NCBI RefSeq assembly: GCF_007752535.1
Contig: NZ_CP036426.1
Coordinates: forward strand, 7,564,001 to 7,628,000
Source: Tautonia plasticadhaerens
GTDB lineage: Bacteria; Planctomycetota; Planctomycetia; Isosphaerales; Isosphaeraceae
Direction of reading: 5' to 3'
DNA length: 64,000 nucleotides
Shown one piece after another: positions 8,797-17,284 of the stretch. Each line of letters begins with the position of its first letter. Position 1 is the first letter of the stretch. The notes below the pieces were generated by a model. The model was not told the DNA's origin, did not search any database, and saw nothing but the letters and a program-made list of their open reading frames with translations. The translations under genes and the position numbers were made by a program.

Positions 8797-10158
8797 ATGA
8801 GCCGATCGAAGCAGGGATTGGCCGTCCTCTCCCGCGTCCTCATCCCGGCCGCGACGTTGCTGACGATCGCGGCACTCCCCGCGGCCGAGGCCGGGGAACT
8901 CCCCCGGGCCACCGAGAAGGTCAAGGTCCTCGTCCCGGCTTACTTCTACCCCACCTGGTGGGTGGGGTCCCCCTGGGACGACCTCAATCAGGCGGCCTCG
9001 CAGATCCCGATCGAGGCCATCATGAACCCGGCCAGTGGCCCCGGCAACGCGCCAAACCCCGACTACCTCCAGGCCGTCGCCGACCTCCAGGCGGCGGGGG
9101 GGAAGGTCATCGGCTACGTCCCCACGGGCTACGGCTCCCGGCCGATCGGGGACGTGATGTTCGAGATCCAGGCCTATCTCATCTGGTATGACGTCGACGG
9201 CATCTTCCTCGACGAGATGGGCGATCAACTCGGCACCCTGGACTACGAGTCCGTCTACTGCCTCATCAAATTGTACCAATTTGCCGTTGGACACAAGCTC
9301 CGCGTCGTCGGGAATGTGGGGGTGCCGTTCCCGGAGGCCGAGGCCTACCTGGATGCGACCGACACGCTGGTCATCTTCGAGGGGCCGCTGTCCAATCCGG
9401 AAGTCGTGATCGATTTCGAGGAACTCCCGATCCCGCCGGGCGGGGCCTTCGCCCCGGGCCTCTATCAGGATCCGGGCCAGGAGTTCCAGGTGTCCGCGGT
9501 GGCCCCGAACGGCTTCCTCTCGACCTACTACGCCCGGGAGGCGGGCTCGGGGGGGTTCTACGCGGGCTCGAACGCCATCGGCGCGAGTACCGAGGCGACG
9601 ATCACGCTCAACCGCCTCGACTTGCAGCCGTTCTCGCTGAGGTCGATCGACGTGGCCCGCTACTTCATCTGGAACGAGGGCAACGACCCCGTCACGCTGA
9701 CCTTCACCGGGCAGCGGGCCGGCGGCGGGACGGTCCAGCAGGCCTTCACCGTCCAGGCCCCCATCGGCACGCAGGCGTTCGACACCTTCTCCTTCTCGGG
9801 CTTCACGAACCTGACCTCGGTCACCTGGCAGCAGGAATCCGGCCCGGCCGGGGTCGAACACCAGTTCGACAACATCAGGCTCGAGCGCATGGGGGCCAAC
9901 TTCGACGCCTATCCGACCGAGGCGCCGTACGACGGCCTGGACCCCTGGTTCCTGCAATACCGGCCCAGGCGGTTCGCGAATTTGGTCTACGACGTGCCGA
10001 CCGCCGACGACATGGAGGACGCGCTCGACAAGGCGATCGAGGACAATGCCGGCTACATCTTCCTGACCGATGACATCCTCTCCAACCCCTGGGACACCCT
10101 GCCGGCGTATTGGGACGAGGAGGTCGAGGCCATCCGGGAGTTCAACTCCTCGGAGTGA
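8797..10158 (+). CDS. Secreted spherulin-4-like protein with inserted beta-sandwich
   Basis: A 453-aa exported protein of the spherulation-specific family 4 (Spherulin4), the TIM-barrel family that includes the fungal GH135 galactosaminogalactan hydrolases. Residues 1-32 are a signal peptide ending in AAEAG. The barrel starts at KVLVPAYFYP and shows MNPASGPGN, VIGYVPTGYG and GIFLDEM. At about residue 202 it is interrupted by ~165 residues of beta-rich sequence (VIDFEELPIP to FDNIRLERMG) that look like a jelly-roll or PEP-CTERM-associated domain, after which the barrel resumes (YIFLTDDILSNPWDTLP). The next gene is a paralogue without the insert. Start ATG 8797 precedes the signal peptide directly. 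A glycosidase role is inferred from the family only. Confidence 0.8.
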   Translation: MSRSKQGLAVLSRVLIPAATLLTIAALPAAEAGELPRATEKVKVLVPAYFYPTWWVGSPWDDLNQAASQIPIEAIMNPASGPGNAPNPDYLQAVADLQAAGGKVIGYVPTGYGSRPIGDVMFEIQAYLIWYDVDGIFLDEMGDQLGTLDYESVYCLIKLYQFAVGHKLRVVGNVGVPFPEAEAYLDATDTLVIFEGPLSNPEVVIDFEELPIPPGGAFAPGLYQDPGQEFQVSAVAPNGFLSTYYAREAGSGGFYAGSNAIGASTEATITLNRLDLQPFSLRSIDVARYFIWNEGNDPVTLTFTGQRAGGGTVQQAFTVQAPIGTQAFDTFSFSGFTNLTSVTWQQESGPAGVEHQFDNIRLERMGANFDAYPTEAPYDGLDPWFLQYRPRRFANLVYDVPTADDMEDALDKAIEDNAGYIFLTDDILSNPWDTLPAYWDEEVEAIREFNSSE

Positions 10159-10361
10159 CGCGAACGCCCCGCGTGTAGTGCCATGCTGGGCCGTCCGAGC
10201 CGGGTCGCCCCCGGCGGGTCGCTCCACCTCGCGTGTCGGGCGTCGAGGCCTCGTCGCCCTCGGCACGCGCGCGGCGTCTCCCCCGGGGGGTGGTCGAGGG
10301 TCGTGGCCCTCCTCGCCCCGATCACGCCCCTCCCCCTCACCCCGGATGACCGTCGAGCCAC

Positions 10362-10396
10362 GCCGACGCCCCCCTTGCAGGCCGTGGGGCGTCGGC
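10362..10396 (+). terminator. Strong hairpin between spherulin-4-like genes
   Basis: GCCGACGCCCC (10362-10372) pairs perfectly over 11 bp with GGGGCGTCGGC (10386-10396), loop 13 nt. It lies in the 383-bp gap between the two paralogues, 203 nt past the first stop, and suggests separate transcription units. Nothing else was seen in that gap. Confidence 0.45.
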
Positions 10397-10541
10397 TGTC
10401 TCGACCCCGAGGCCGCGTCCGGTCCGGGGGCCGCCCCGGTCCGGCCGACTCGCGGGACGTTCTCGACTCCATCGGATATCATGTGCCGACGGGCGGCGGG
10501 CCGGGTCGCCACTCGGCGGCAGGCCTTCGGGGGGACATGCG

Positions 10542-11888
10542 ATGCTATCGATGACCTGCTCCTGCAAGGGAGAATTCTGGGTCAGGGATCGACTCGCGGG
10601 GAACTCGACCCCCTGCCCATCGTGCGGCCTCTCCCTGGACGTCCCGCCATTCGAGACGGTCCGGGCGGACATGACCCCCGCGACGTGCAGTTGCGGGGAG
10701 ATCTTCTGGTCCTCCGCCTGGCAACCCGGGAAGCTCTCCAGGTGCCCGATCTGCGGCGACGTGGTGGGCCCCTCGGAGTCGGCCGGCGAGACCACGGTGA
10801 TCCTCCCTCCCCAGTCGATGCACACGCCCGGCCCGGCCCTCAAGGCGCAGGGCGGGCCAGCACAGCCGATCCACGCTCGGGAGCAGCCCGACGCCCGGGG
10901 GACCGCGGGGCAGACGACGGCCGCGAGCACGACGGAAACCCCTCCCGCCGACAAGCCGGAGGAGCGGGGTCGGCGGCTCGCATCGGCCGGGGCCGCGGTC
11001 CTCCTGTTGGCGGCCGGCGTCCTCCTCGGGTCTCGATGGGCCGGTCCCCTCGAGAATGACGACCCCGGCTCCCCCCCCGTCGCCCCGAGGGAGGGTGGAG
11101 AGGGGCGCCGGGAGGTGGACGCCTGGCCCCCCCCCAGCCCGATCGATCAGGGGCCCCAGGCCCCCTTGAAAATCCTGGTCCCCGCCTATTTCTTCCCCGC
11201 CGCCTCAGGGCTGGACGACTGGAAACGCCTGCTCACCTCGGCGAGGCGGGTCCCGATCGTCGCGGTCGTCAACCCCGCGAGCGGGCCCGGTGAGTTGCCC
11301 AACCGGGACTACGCCGACATCGTGCGCGGGGGCACCGCCACCGCCGGGCTCACGATGATCGGGTACGTGAACACCGCGTTCGCGACCCGCCCCCGCCCGG
11401 AGATCGAGGCCGACATCGATCGTTGGGTCCGATTCTATCCCGAGATCCAGGGCATTTTCCTGGATGCACAATCCAGCGAAGGCCAGAATGAGGACTTCTA
11501 CGCCGACCTGAGCGATTACGTGAGGCGGTCGATCGACGGCGCGATCGTCGTCACGAATCCCGGGACGGCCTGCGCCGAAGGCTACTTCGAGTCCGGGGCC
11601 GCCGACATCGCCATCGTGTTCGAGAACTCCCACGGTTTCGACGAATTCGAACTCCCCCTCTGGAGGTTTCGCTACCCCCCCGGGCGGTTCGCGGCCGTGC
11701 CGTATGCCGTGAAGACGGCGGAGGCGATGGAAGACGCCATCCGGCAGGCCGGCGAGAAGGGGATCGGGTACCTCTTCGTCACCGACGGCGTCATGCCCAA
11801 CCCGTGGAGGAGCCTGCCACCTTACTGGGCCGAGTTGGTGGACGCCGTCGAGGCGGTCAACGCCGGACCTCCGCGGGAGGGCCTGTGA
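10542..11888 (+). CDS. Membrane-anchored spherulin-4-like protein with zinc ribbons
   Basis: A 448-aa paralogue of the preceding gene with another architecture. Residues 1-70 hold two zinc-ribbon-like units, each CxC followed ~16 residues later by CPxCG or CPICG. After a Pro/Thr-rich linker comes one membrane helix (RLASAGAAVLLLAAGVLLG, about residues 145-165), then a complete spherulin-4 domain from KILVPAYFFP to NPWRSLPPYW. The family motifs VNPASGPGE, MIGYVNTAF and GIFLDAQ match those of the upstream protein. Predicted topology is N-in, barrel outside: cytosolic zinc ribbons coupled to an extracytoplasmic carbohydrate-active-type domain. GGGGGA lies 7 nt before the ATG. Function unknown beyond family. 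Confidence 0.8.
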   Translation: MLSMTCSCKGEFWVRDRLAGNSTPCPSCGLSLDVPPFETVRADMTPATCSCGEIFWSSAWQPGKLSRCPICGDVVGPSESAGETTVILPPQSMHTPGPALKAQGGPAQPIHAREQPDARGTAGQTTAASTTETPPADKPEERGRRLASAGAAVLLLAAGVLLGSRWAGPLENDDPGSPPVAPREGGEGRREVDAWPPPSPIDQGPQAPLKILVPAYFFPAASGLDDWKRLLTSARRVPIVAVVNPASGPGELPNRDYADIVRGGTATAGLTMIGYVNTAFATRPRPEIEADIDRWVRFYPEIQGIFLDAQSSEGQNEDFYADLSDYVRRSIDGAIVVTNPGTACAEGYFESGAADIAIVFENSHGFDEFELPLWRFRYPPGRFAAVPYAVKTAEAMEDAIRQAGEKGIGYLFVTDGVMPNPWRSLPPYWAELVDAVEAVNAGPPREGL

Positions 11889-12037
11889 ACGGGGAGGGAA
11901 TCGGCCATAATTGGAGGCTGGCCTCGGTTGGGTGCGGGTGACCCTCGCGCCGCCCCCGGGGGCCGGTTGGGGCCGGATGCCGTCGGCCACCCCGGATGAC
12001 GGGGCGATCCCCCCACTCGTATCCCGTTTCGGGCAAG

Positions 12038-13441
12038 ATGCGCCCCATGGTGGTCAATCCGGAGCTTTCGAAGTTCTGGCAGGCGGCGATCCGCAGCGGG
12101 ATGCTGGACGCCGACGGGCTCGCGTACTGCCTCGAGGGGATCGCCCCGGAGCGCCTGACCCCCAGGGGGCTGGATCGCCGCCTCGCCCGCCAGGCGGTCG
12201 CGATCGGGAGGATCACGCCCTGGCAGGCCCAGCAGCTCCTACTCGGTCGCTGGAAGGTCCTGAGGATCGGCAAATACGAATTGCTCAGGCCGATCGGCAG
12301 CGGGGGGATGGGGGACGTCTACCTGGCCCGCGACACCACGCTGGATCGCAAGGTCGCGATGAAGGTCCTCTCCGGCGAGCAGGGCAGGAACCCCCGGGCG
12401 ATGGCCCGCTTCGACCGGGAGGCGAGGATCGCCGGCCAGCTCCAGGACGAGCACCTGATCCGGGTCTTCGACTTCGGGGACGCGGCCGGGGCCCGCTTCC
12501 TCGTCATGGAGTACGTCGACGGCGAGAGCGTGTCCCGGCTCATCGAAGGGCACGGGGCACTCCCCCCGGGGGCCGCGGCGGAGGTTGGCCTGCAAGTGGC
12601 CCTCGGCCTGGAGTACCTGAACCTCAAGGGGACGCTGCACCGGGACGTGACCCCCTCGAACATGCTCGTCGACCGGGGAGGCACCGTCAAGCTGGCGGAC
12701 CTCGGCCTGGCGATCGACTTGGACGACGCGGAACGCCTCACCCGCGAGGGCTCGACGATCGGCACGTTCGACTACCTGTCGCCCGAGCAGGCCAGCAATT
12801 CGCGGGGGATCGGCATCCAGAGCGACCTCTACTCGCTGGGGTGCAGCCTCTATCACATGATCGCCGGGCAGGTCCCGTTCCCCGCCCCCACGCTGCCCGA
12901 AAAGCTGGTCGCCCATCGACTCACCGAGCCCGCCCCGCTCTCGGACCTGGCGCCCTCCTGCTCGCCGGCGCTCGACGCGGTCATCCGCCGGATGATGCAC
13001 AAGGCGCCCGAGGCCCGGTACGCCCGGCCCGCCGACGTCGCCTCGGCCCTCGAGCCGTTCGCCTCGGGATCGGCCACCCTCGGTCGGATGGTCTCGATGG
13101 GGGGGGCCAGGACGTCGGCGTCGTCCCCCGAGACCGTCGAGGCCTTCATCGTCCAGTGGCTCGAATCCGATCCCGAGCCGGAGCTCGACGAAAAACCGAG
13201 TGCCCCCGTGGCCCATCCGGCCACCCCGGAGGTCTTCCCCGTGATCTACGTCGAGGCGGGGACCGCCACGGCGGGGGGCTCGCCGGGCGGCCCCCCCCCG
13301 ATCGGCCCGGGAGGACGGATCGGGGCCCGTCGGGCCGAGGCGAAGGCGCAGCGTCCCCTCGCGATGATCCCGGGATCCCTCTCCCGATTCGTCCGGCGGT
13401 TCGCCGCGGGGCTGGGTCGGCGGATCGGCGGACGGCGATAG
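12038..13441 (+). CDS. Ser/Thr protein kinase, planctomycete type
   Basis: Eukaryotic-like kinase, 467 aa. An N-terminal ~80-residue helical extension ending WQAQQLLLGRW precedes the kinase fold, an arrangement typical of planctomycete kinases. Gly-rich loop GSGGMGDVY from residue 87; ATP-anchoring lysine K109 in VAMK; catalytic loop HRDVTPSN with D203 (V in place of the usual L/I); DLG at 221-223 instead of DFG; LSPEQ in the activation segment. All residues for activity are present. The C-terminal ~130 residues are low-complexity, with a basic helix at the very end and no clear membrane span, so it is probably cytosolic. It converges on an FHA-containing histidine kinase, a plausible phospho-Thr partner (inference). 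ATG 12047 is an alternative start. Confidence 0.9.
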   Translation: MRPMVVNPELSKFWQAAIRSGMLDADGLAYCLEGIAPERLTPRGLDRRLARQAVAIGRITPWQAQQLLLGRWKVLRIGKYELLRPIGSGGMGDVYLARDTTLDRKVAMKVLSGEQGRNPRAMARFDREARIAGQLQDEHLIRVFDFGDAAGARFLVMEYVDGESVSRLIEGHGALPPGAAAEVGLQVALGLEYLNLKGTLHRDVTPSNMLVDRGGTVKLADLGLAIDLDDAERLTREGSTIGTFDYLSPEQASNSRGIGIQSDLYSLGCSLYHMIAGQVPFPAPTLPEKLVAHRLTEPAPLSDLAPSCSPALDAVIRRMMHKAPEARYARPADVASALEPFASGSATLGRMVSMGGARTSASSPETVEAFIVQWLESDPEPELDEKPSAPVAHPATPEVFPVIYVEAGTATAGGSPGGPPPIGPGGRIGARRAEAKAQRPLAMIPGSLSRFVRRFAAGLGRRIGGRR

Positions 13442-13451
13442 GTGCCGTGAC

Positions 13452-13484
13452 GCGGTCCCCAGGGCCCGACGCCCCGGGGACCGC
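13452..13484. terminator. Bidirectional hairpin between two kinase genes
   Basis: GCGGTCCCC (13452-13460) pairs with GGGGACCGC (13476-13484), and inner GGGC/GCCC can extend it. It fills the 45-bp gap between the converging Ser/Thr kinase and histidine kinase stops. Confidence 0.6.
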
Positions 13485-13486
13485 CG

Positions 13487-16081
13487 TCAGGCCGGCCCCG
13501 TCCGGCCGTCCGGTCGGGCGACCCGCCGGATCGCCTCTTCCAGGGTCCGGAGGTCCACGGGCTTGGTCAGGTGCTCGGCGAAGCCCGCGGCCCGGCTTTG
13601 CTGCACGTCCTCGTCGGAGCCGTAGCCGCTCATGGCGAGGCCCGCCGTGGTGCCGGCCGCGATCGCCTCACGCATCAGCTCCAGGCCGGTGCCGTCGGGG
13701 AGTTCGATGTCGCTCAGCAGCAGGTCGAACCGCGATCGGGCCAGAGCGGCCCTCGCCTCCGCCAGGCTGCCCGCCTCCACCACGTCGAAATCCCTCCTCC
13801 TCAGGGCCATCGAGAGGAATCGGAGGGTGTCCCCGTTGTCCTCCACGAGGAGGAGCCTCATCCCCACCCCCCCGGGTCCGGGCCGAGGTGCCGTCGACGT
13901 ACTTCCCTCGGCCCGACCCGGGAACGGGACCGGGGAAAGTTCGATGCGGAATGTCGTGCCCTGCCCGCGACCCCCGCTCTGGGCCGTGAGGCGACCCCCG
14001 TGGGCCTCGACGATCGCCCGGCTGATGGCCAGCCCGAGCCCCATCCCGGCGGCCCGCCCACGCAGCCCCGGGCTCCCCTGCTCGAAGGGCTCGAAGATGC
14101 GCCGAAGCAAGGCCGGCTCGATCCCGGGCCCCGTGTCACGGAACTCGACGACGAGGGTCACGGGGGGCCGCCCCGCCTCGGCCGGCGGCCCGTCGCTCGA
14201 GCGGATCGTCAGCGTCCCGCCGGGGGGGGTGAACTTGGTCGCGTTGCAGACCAGGTTCCAGGCCACCTGGAGCAGCCGGGCGGGGTCGGCCCGCACGTGG
14301 TGCGAGGCGGCGGCCAGCTCGAACTCGACGGCCAGGCCCGACGCGGAGACCTCCTCCCGGCAGATCTCCGCCGCCCTCCCCAGCACATCGTGGACGTCGA
14401 CGACCTCCATCTTGAGATCCAGCTCGCCCCGGCCGATGCGGACGACGTCCAGCAGGTCGTCGATGAGCCGCACCTCCAGCGCCACGTTCCGCCGGATCAT
14501 CTCCAGCGTCGACCGCGTCGGGGCCTCGTCCTCCTCCAGCATCGCCGAGGCGGCCAGCAGGATCGGCGTAAGTGGAGTGCGCAGCTCGTGCGAGAGGACC
14601 GCGAGGAATCGGTCCTTCGCCCGGCTGGCCGCCTCGGCCTCCTGGTACAGCCGGGCGTTGTCGACCGCCAGCGCCACCCTCCGGGACATCAGCTCCGCCG
14701 CGAGCCGGTCGTCCGGGCCGAGGGGGTGGCGCCCCTCCCCGACGACGAACGACACGACGCCGAGGGTCCTCCCCCGGGCCACCAGGGGGACGCACACCCA
14801 CGAACCGATCCCCATCCCGAGGGGGGACGACCGACCCCCGCCGCCCGGCCTCGACGCCCCTGCCCCCCCGGCATCGGCCAGCCCGCCGCTTTCCACCCGG
14901 CCACTGCGGAGGGCGACCGCCACGGGGTCCGCGCCGGCCTGGTCGGGCGGGTCGCGGCGCAGGAGCTCGGCCGCCATGGAATGCTTCGCCGGATCGGCGT
15001 GCACCGCCGCCACCCTCCGGATCGCGCCGTCTCGATCGAGCAGGTCGACCAGGCAGAGGTCGGCCAGGCGGGGCACCGAGAGCTCGGCCACGCCCCGGAG
15101 CATCTCCTCGACGTCGAGCGAGGCCCCCAGGCGATCCCCCACCTCGGCCAGGAAGACGAGCCGTCGGTGCTCCTCGTGCAACCGCTCGAGCAGGCGGGCG
15201 TTGTTCACCGCCAGCGTGACCTGGCCCGCGACCGCCACCAGCAGGTCGAGGTCGTCGCCGGTGAAGCGGGCGTGCGGGTCGCTCGTGTCGAGTTGCAGGA
15301 TGCCGACCGGGCGACGCTCGGAGTCGCGGAGGGGGGCGCACATCAGTGTCCGGATCCGTGCCTCCGCCGCGCTCTTGCTGTCGACGAACCGGTCGTCCGT
15401 CGTCACGTCCACGCTGAGGATCGCCCTGCCCTTGGACAGCACGTACTCCATGATCGTCCGGCTCACGGCCGGCGCGACCTGCGCGCCATCCCGGAGCTTG
15501 AAGGCCGTCGGGGCGATCCCCCCTCCCCCGCCCCCCTCCAGCAGGACGAGGCCACGCTCGGCGGCCGGGAACACGGAGAAGAGGGCGTCCAGGGCCTTCT
15601 CCAGCACGTCCCCCAGGTCGAGGGCACCCGCGAGGCCCCGAGAAATCTCCAGGATCGCCGCCAGCTTCTGCTCGGCCTGCACGCCGATGAGGGCCATCTC
15701 GCCGGTCTCGGTCGTCTCCCGCTCGCTCAGGATGGCCGGGGTGCCCGGGATCCAGGGATTCGGCACGACCTGAGGGCCCGAGAACGAGAGGAGGAAGCCG
15801 CCGACGCCGATCCGGTCGCCGTCCCGCAACGGGGAAGGGCCGAGGATCGCCTCGCCGTTGAGGAGGGTGCCGCCGGTGCTGCCCAGGTCCTCCAGGACGA
15901 AGCCGTCATCCCGGCGGCTGATGCGGGCATGACGGCGCGACACGGAGGCGAACGGCAGGACGACGTCACACCTGGGATCCCTCCCCACGACGGCGGAGGG
16001 GCGCCGAAGCCCGTAGGAGAGCCCGGCCATCGGCCCTTCGACCATCGTCAACGAAGGCCCAGCCTGGAGGAGTTGAGACAT
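13487..16081 (-). CDS. FHA-GAF-GAF hybrid histidine kinase with receiver domain
   Basis: An 864-aa signalling protein without membrane segments. Residues ~20-105 are an FHA domain (VGRDPRCDVVLP, SVSRRHARI, STGGTLLNG) that recognises phosphothreonine. Two GAF domains follow (~140-300 and ~315-480). HisKA has phospho-acceptor H498 in LSHELRTPL; the HATPase region shows NATKF, DTGPGIE and GLGLAIS; the C-terminal receiver has D791 in LLSDIELPDG and lysine in HLTKP. There is no DNA-binding output, so the phosphate must leave through another protein or the receiver is autoregulatory. Pairing of FHA with the converging Ser/Thr kinase suggests cross-talk between phospho-Thr and phospho-His signalling (inference). 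Confidence 0.92.
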   Translation of the reverse strand: MSQLLQAGPSLTMVEGPMAGLSYGLRRPSAVVGRDPRCDVVLPFASVSRRHARISRRDDGFVLEDLGSTGGTLLNGEAILGPSPLRDGDRIGVGGFLLSFSGPQVVPNPWIPGTPAILSERETTETGEMALIGVQAEQKLAAILEISRGLAGALDLGDVLEKALDALFSVFPAAERGLVLLEGGGGGGIAPTAFKLRDGAQVAPAVSRTIMEYVLSKGRAILSVDVTTDDRFVDSKSAAEARIRTLMCAPLRDSERRPVGILQLDTSDPHARFTGDDLDLLVAVAGQVTLAVNNARLLERLHEEHRRLVFLAEVGDRLGASLDVEEMLRGVAELSVPRLADLCLVDLLDRDGAIRRVAAVHADPAKHSMAAELLRRDPPDQAGADPVAVALRSGRVESGGLADAGGAGASRPGGGGRSSPLGMGIGSWVCVPLVARGRTLGVVSFVVGEGRHPLGPDDRLAAELMSRRVALAVDNARLYQEAEAASRAKDRFLAVLSHELRTPLTPILLAASAMLEEDEAPTRSTLEMIRRNVALEVRLIDDLLDVVRIGRGELDLKMEVVDVHDVLGRAAEICREEVSASGLAVEFELAAASHHVRADPARLLQVAWNLVCNATKFTPPGGTLTIRSSDGPPAEAGRPPVTLVVEFRDTGPGIEPALLRRIFEPFEQGSPGLRGRAAGMGLGLAISRAIVEAHGGRLTAQSGGRGQGTTFRIELSPVPFPGRAEGSTSTAPRPGPGGVGMRLLLVEDNGDTLRFLSMALRRRDFDVVEAGSLAEARAALARSRFDLLLSDIELPDGTGLELMREAIAAGTTAGLAMSGYGSDEDVQQSRAAGFAEHLTKPVDLRTLEEAIRRVARPDGRTGPA

Positions 16082-16255
16082 GGCGATTCGACCTCACCCG
16101 CGGATGCGAGGCCAGCGACGATCGGGGACTCCGGTGACGATCGACCCGCCGAGACACGTTTCAGCCCGAGTCGTCGGGCCGTCGGACCGACCCCCACGAA
16201 TCATTGCATGAATCAAGGCCGAGGGCTAGCGAGTAACCGATCCCGACACGGTCCA

Positions 16256-16264
16256 TATTAGCAA
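16256..16264 (-). promoter_or_regulatory. Extended -10 element for histidine kinase gene
   Basis: Read on the minus strand the bases give TGCTAATAT, an extended -10 (TG-N-TAATAT), 175 bp before the histidine kinase start and inside an AT-rich patch (about 16195-16285). No -35 match. The rest of the 350-bp gap 16082-16431 holds nothing else that could be made out. Confidence 0.45.
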
Positions 16265-16431
16265 CTCTTCGACATTGTTTCCCTCTCCCGGAGAATCCCC
16301 CGAGGCCGGGCTTCCCCTCGGGCGGGCGGGCTGCCTCGCGATGACGGCGGGAGCCCGCAGGGTGCCTCACTCCCCCGGGGGCGTCGGCGAGAATCAGACG
16401 GCCACCGACGCCACCCGGCCCGGCCCGTCGC

Positions 16432-16893
16432 TCAGAGGGACGCCAGGGCCTCCAGCACCTCGGCGACATGGCCGGCCACCTTGACCCTGGGGAAGACCCG
16501 TCGGACGACGCCGTCCGCATCGATCAGGACGGTGGTCCGCTCCACCCCCATCGACTTCTTCCCGTACATCGTTTTCTCCTTCCAGACCCCGTACGCCTGG
16601 AGGACCTCCCTGTCCGGGTCGGCGAGCAGTGGGAACGTCAGGCCATGCGTGTCGGCGAACCTGCGGTGCGATGCGACGCCGTCGGGGCTGAGACCGAGGA
16701 CCGTCGCACCGGCCGCCTCGCAGGCGGGGCGGGCGTCCCGGAAGTCGCACGCCTCGGTCGTGCAACCCGGGGTCGCATCCCTCGGATAGAAGTAGAGGAT
16801 CACGGGCTTGCCCAGGAGGCCCGAGAGGGACACGGCGTTGCCGTCCTGGTCGGGCAAGGTGAAGTCGGGGGCGATCTGACCTTCCGAGACCAT
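16432..16893 (-). CDS. bcp: Thioredoxin-dependent peroxiredoxin, Bcp type
   Basis: Cytosolic peroxide-reducing enzyme of 153 aa, the usual length for Bcp/PrxQ. The motif PGCTTEACDFRD carries the peroxidatic cysteine and, five residues on, the resolving cysteine, which together define the atypical two-Cys Bcp group reduced by thioredoxin. APDFTLPDQDG at the N-terminus and YPRDATPG are conserved family segments. The thioredoxin reductase that would feed it is about 9 kb away in this window. Single gene, divergent from the DUF429 gene. Confidence 0.93.
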   Translation of the reverse strand: MVSEGQIAPDFTLPDQDGNAVSLSGLLGKPVILYFYPRDATPGCTTEACDFRDARPACEAAGATVLGLSPDGVASHRRFADTHGLTFPLLADPDREVLQAYGVWKEKTMYGKKSMGVERTTVLIDADGVVRRVFPRVKVAGHVAEVLEALASL

Positions 16894-17129
16894 GAACCAC
16901 GGCTCCTTTCAGATCGGACGGGGTCGGACGGTCGAGGGGGTCCTCCTCGGGCCGGACGAGCCGCGTCCACGAGTGTCATCCCGCCGGCGGGGCATCAATG
17001 GCTCTCGCGGCTGCCGGACAGCCCGGCGGGACGGCAACGATCCGCCCGGCGTCGGGCCGCCTCGGATCCGGAGGCCGCGACCCTGCCGCCCCCGCCCCCG
17101 CGAGTCGGACCCCAATCGAAACGCCAGAG

Positions 17130-17149
17130 TTGATCACATGTCAGATCAA
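17130..17149. promoter_or_regulatory. Inverted repeat in divergent gap
   Basis: TTGATC (17130-17135) and GATCAA (17144-17149), 8 nt apart, in the AT-rich part of the 391-bp gap between bcp and the DUF429 gene. It could be an operator for either; no regulator is adjacent. The rest of the gap shows only a weak TTGTCC hexamer at 17250. Confidence 0.3.
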
Positions 17150-17284
17150 ATAGCAATACCTATCCCGGGCGTGGCGCCTGCCTCGTCGAATCCCCAGCCG
17201 GGTTGACGGCCCCACACACTCGGGTGATCGCCGGCGAAGCAGTGATCTCTTGTCCAGAAAACGGATTAAAGCCAGAATGGTCTG

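Noticed and set aside
13487-16081. Internal second start splitting the hybrid histidine kinase into two proteins
   Set aside because: The domains follow without a break in one frame and linkers are short; there is no ribosome binding site before the HisKA region.
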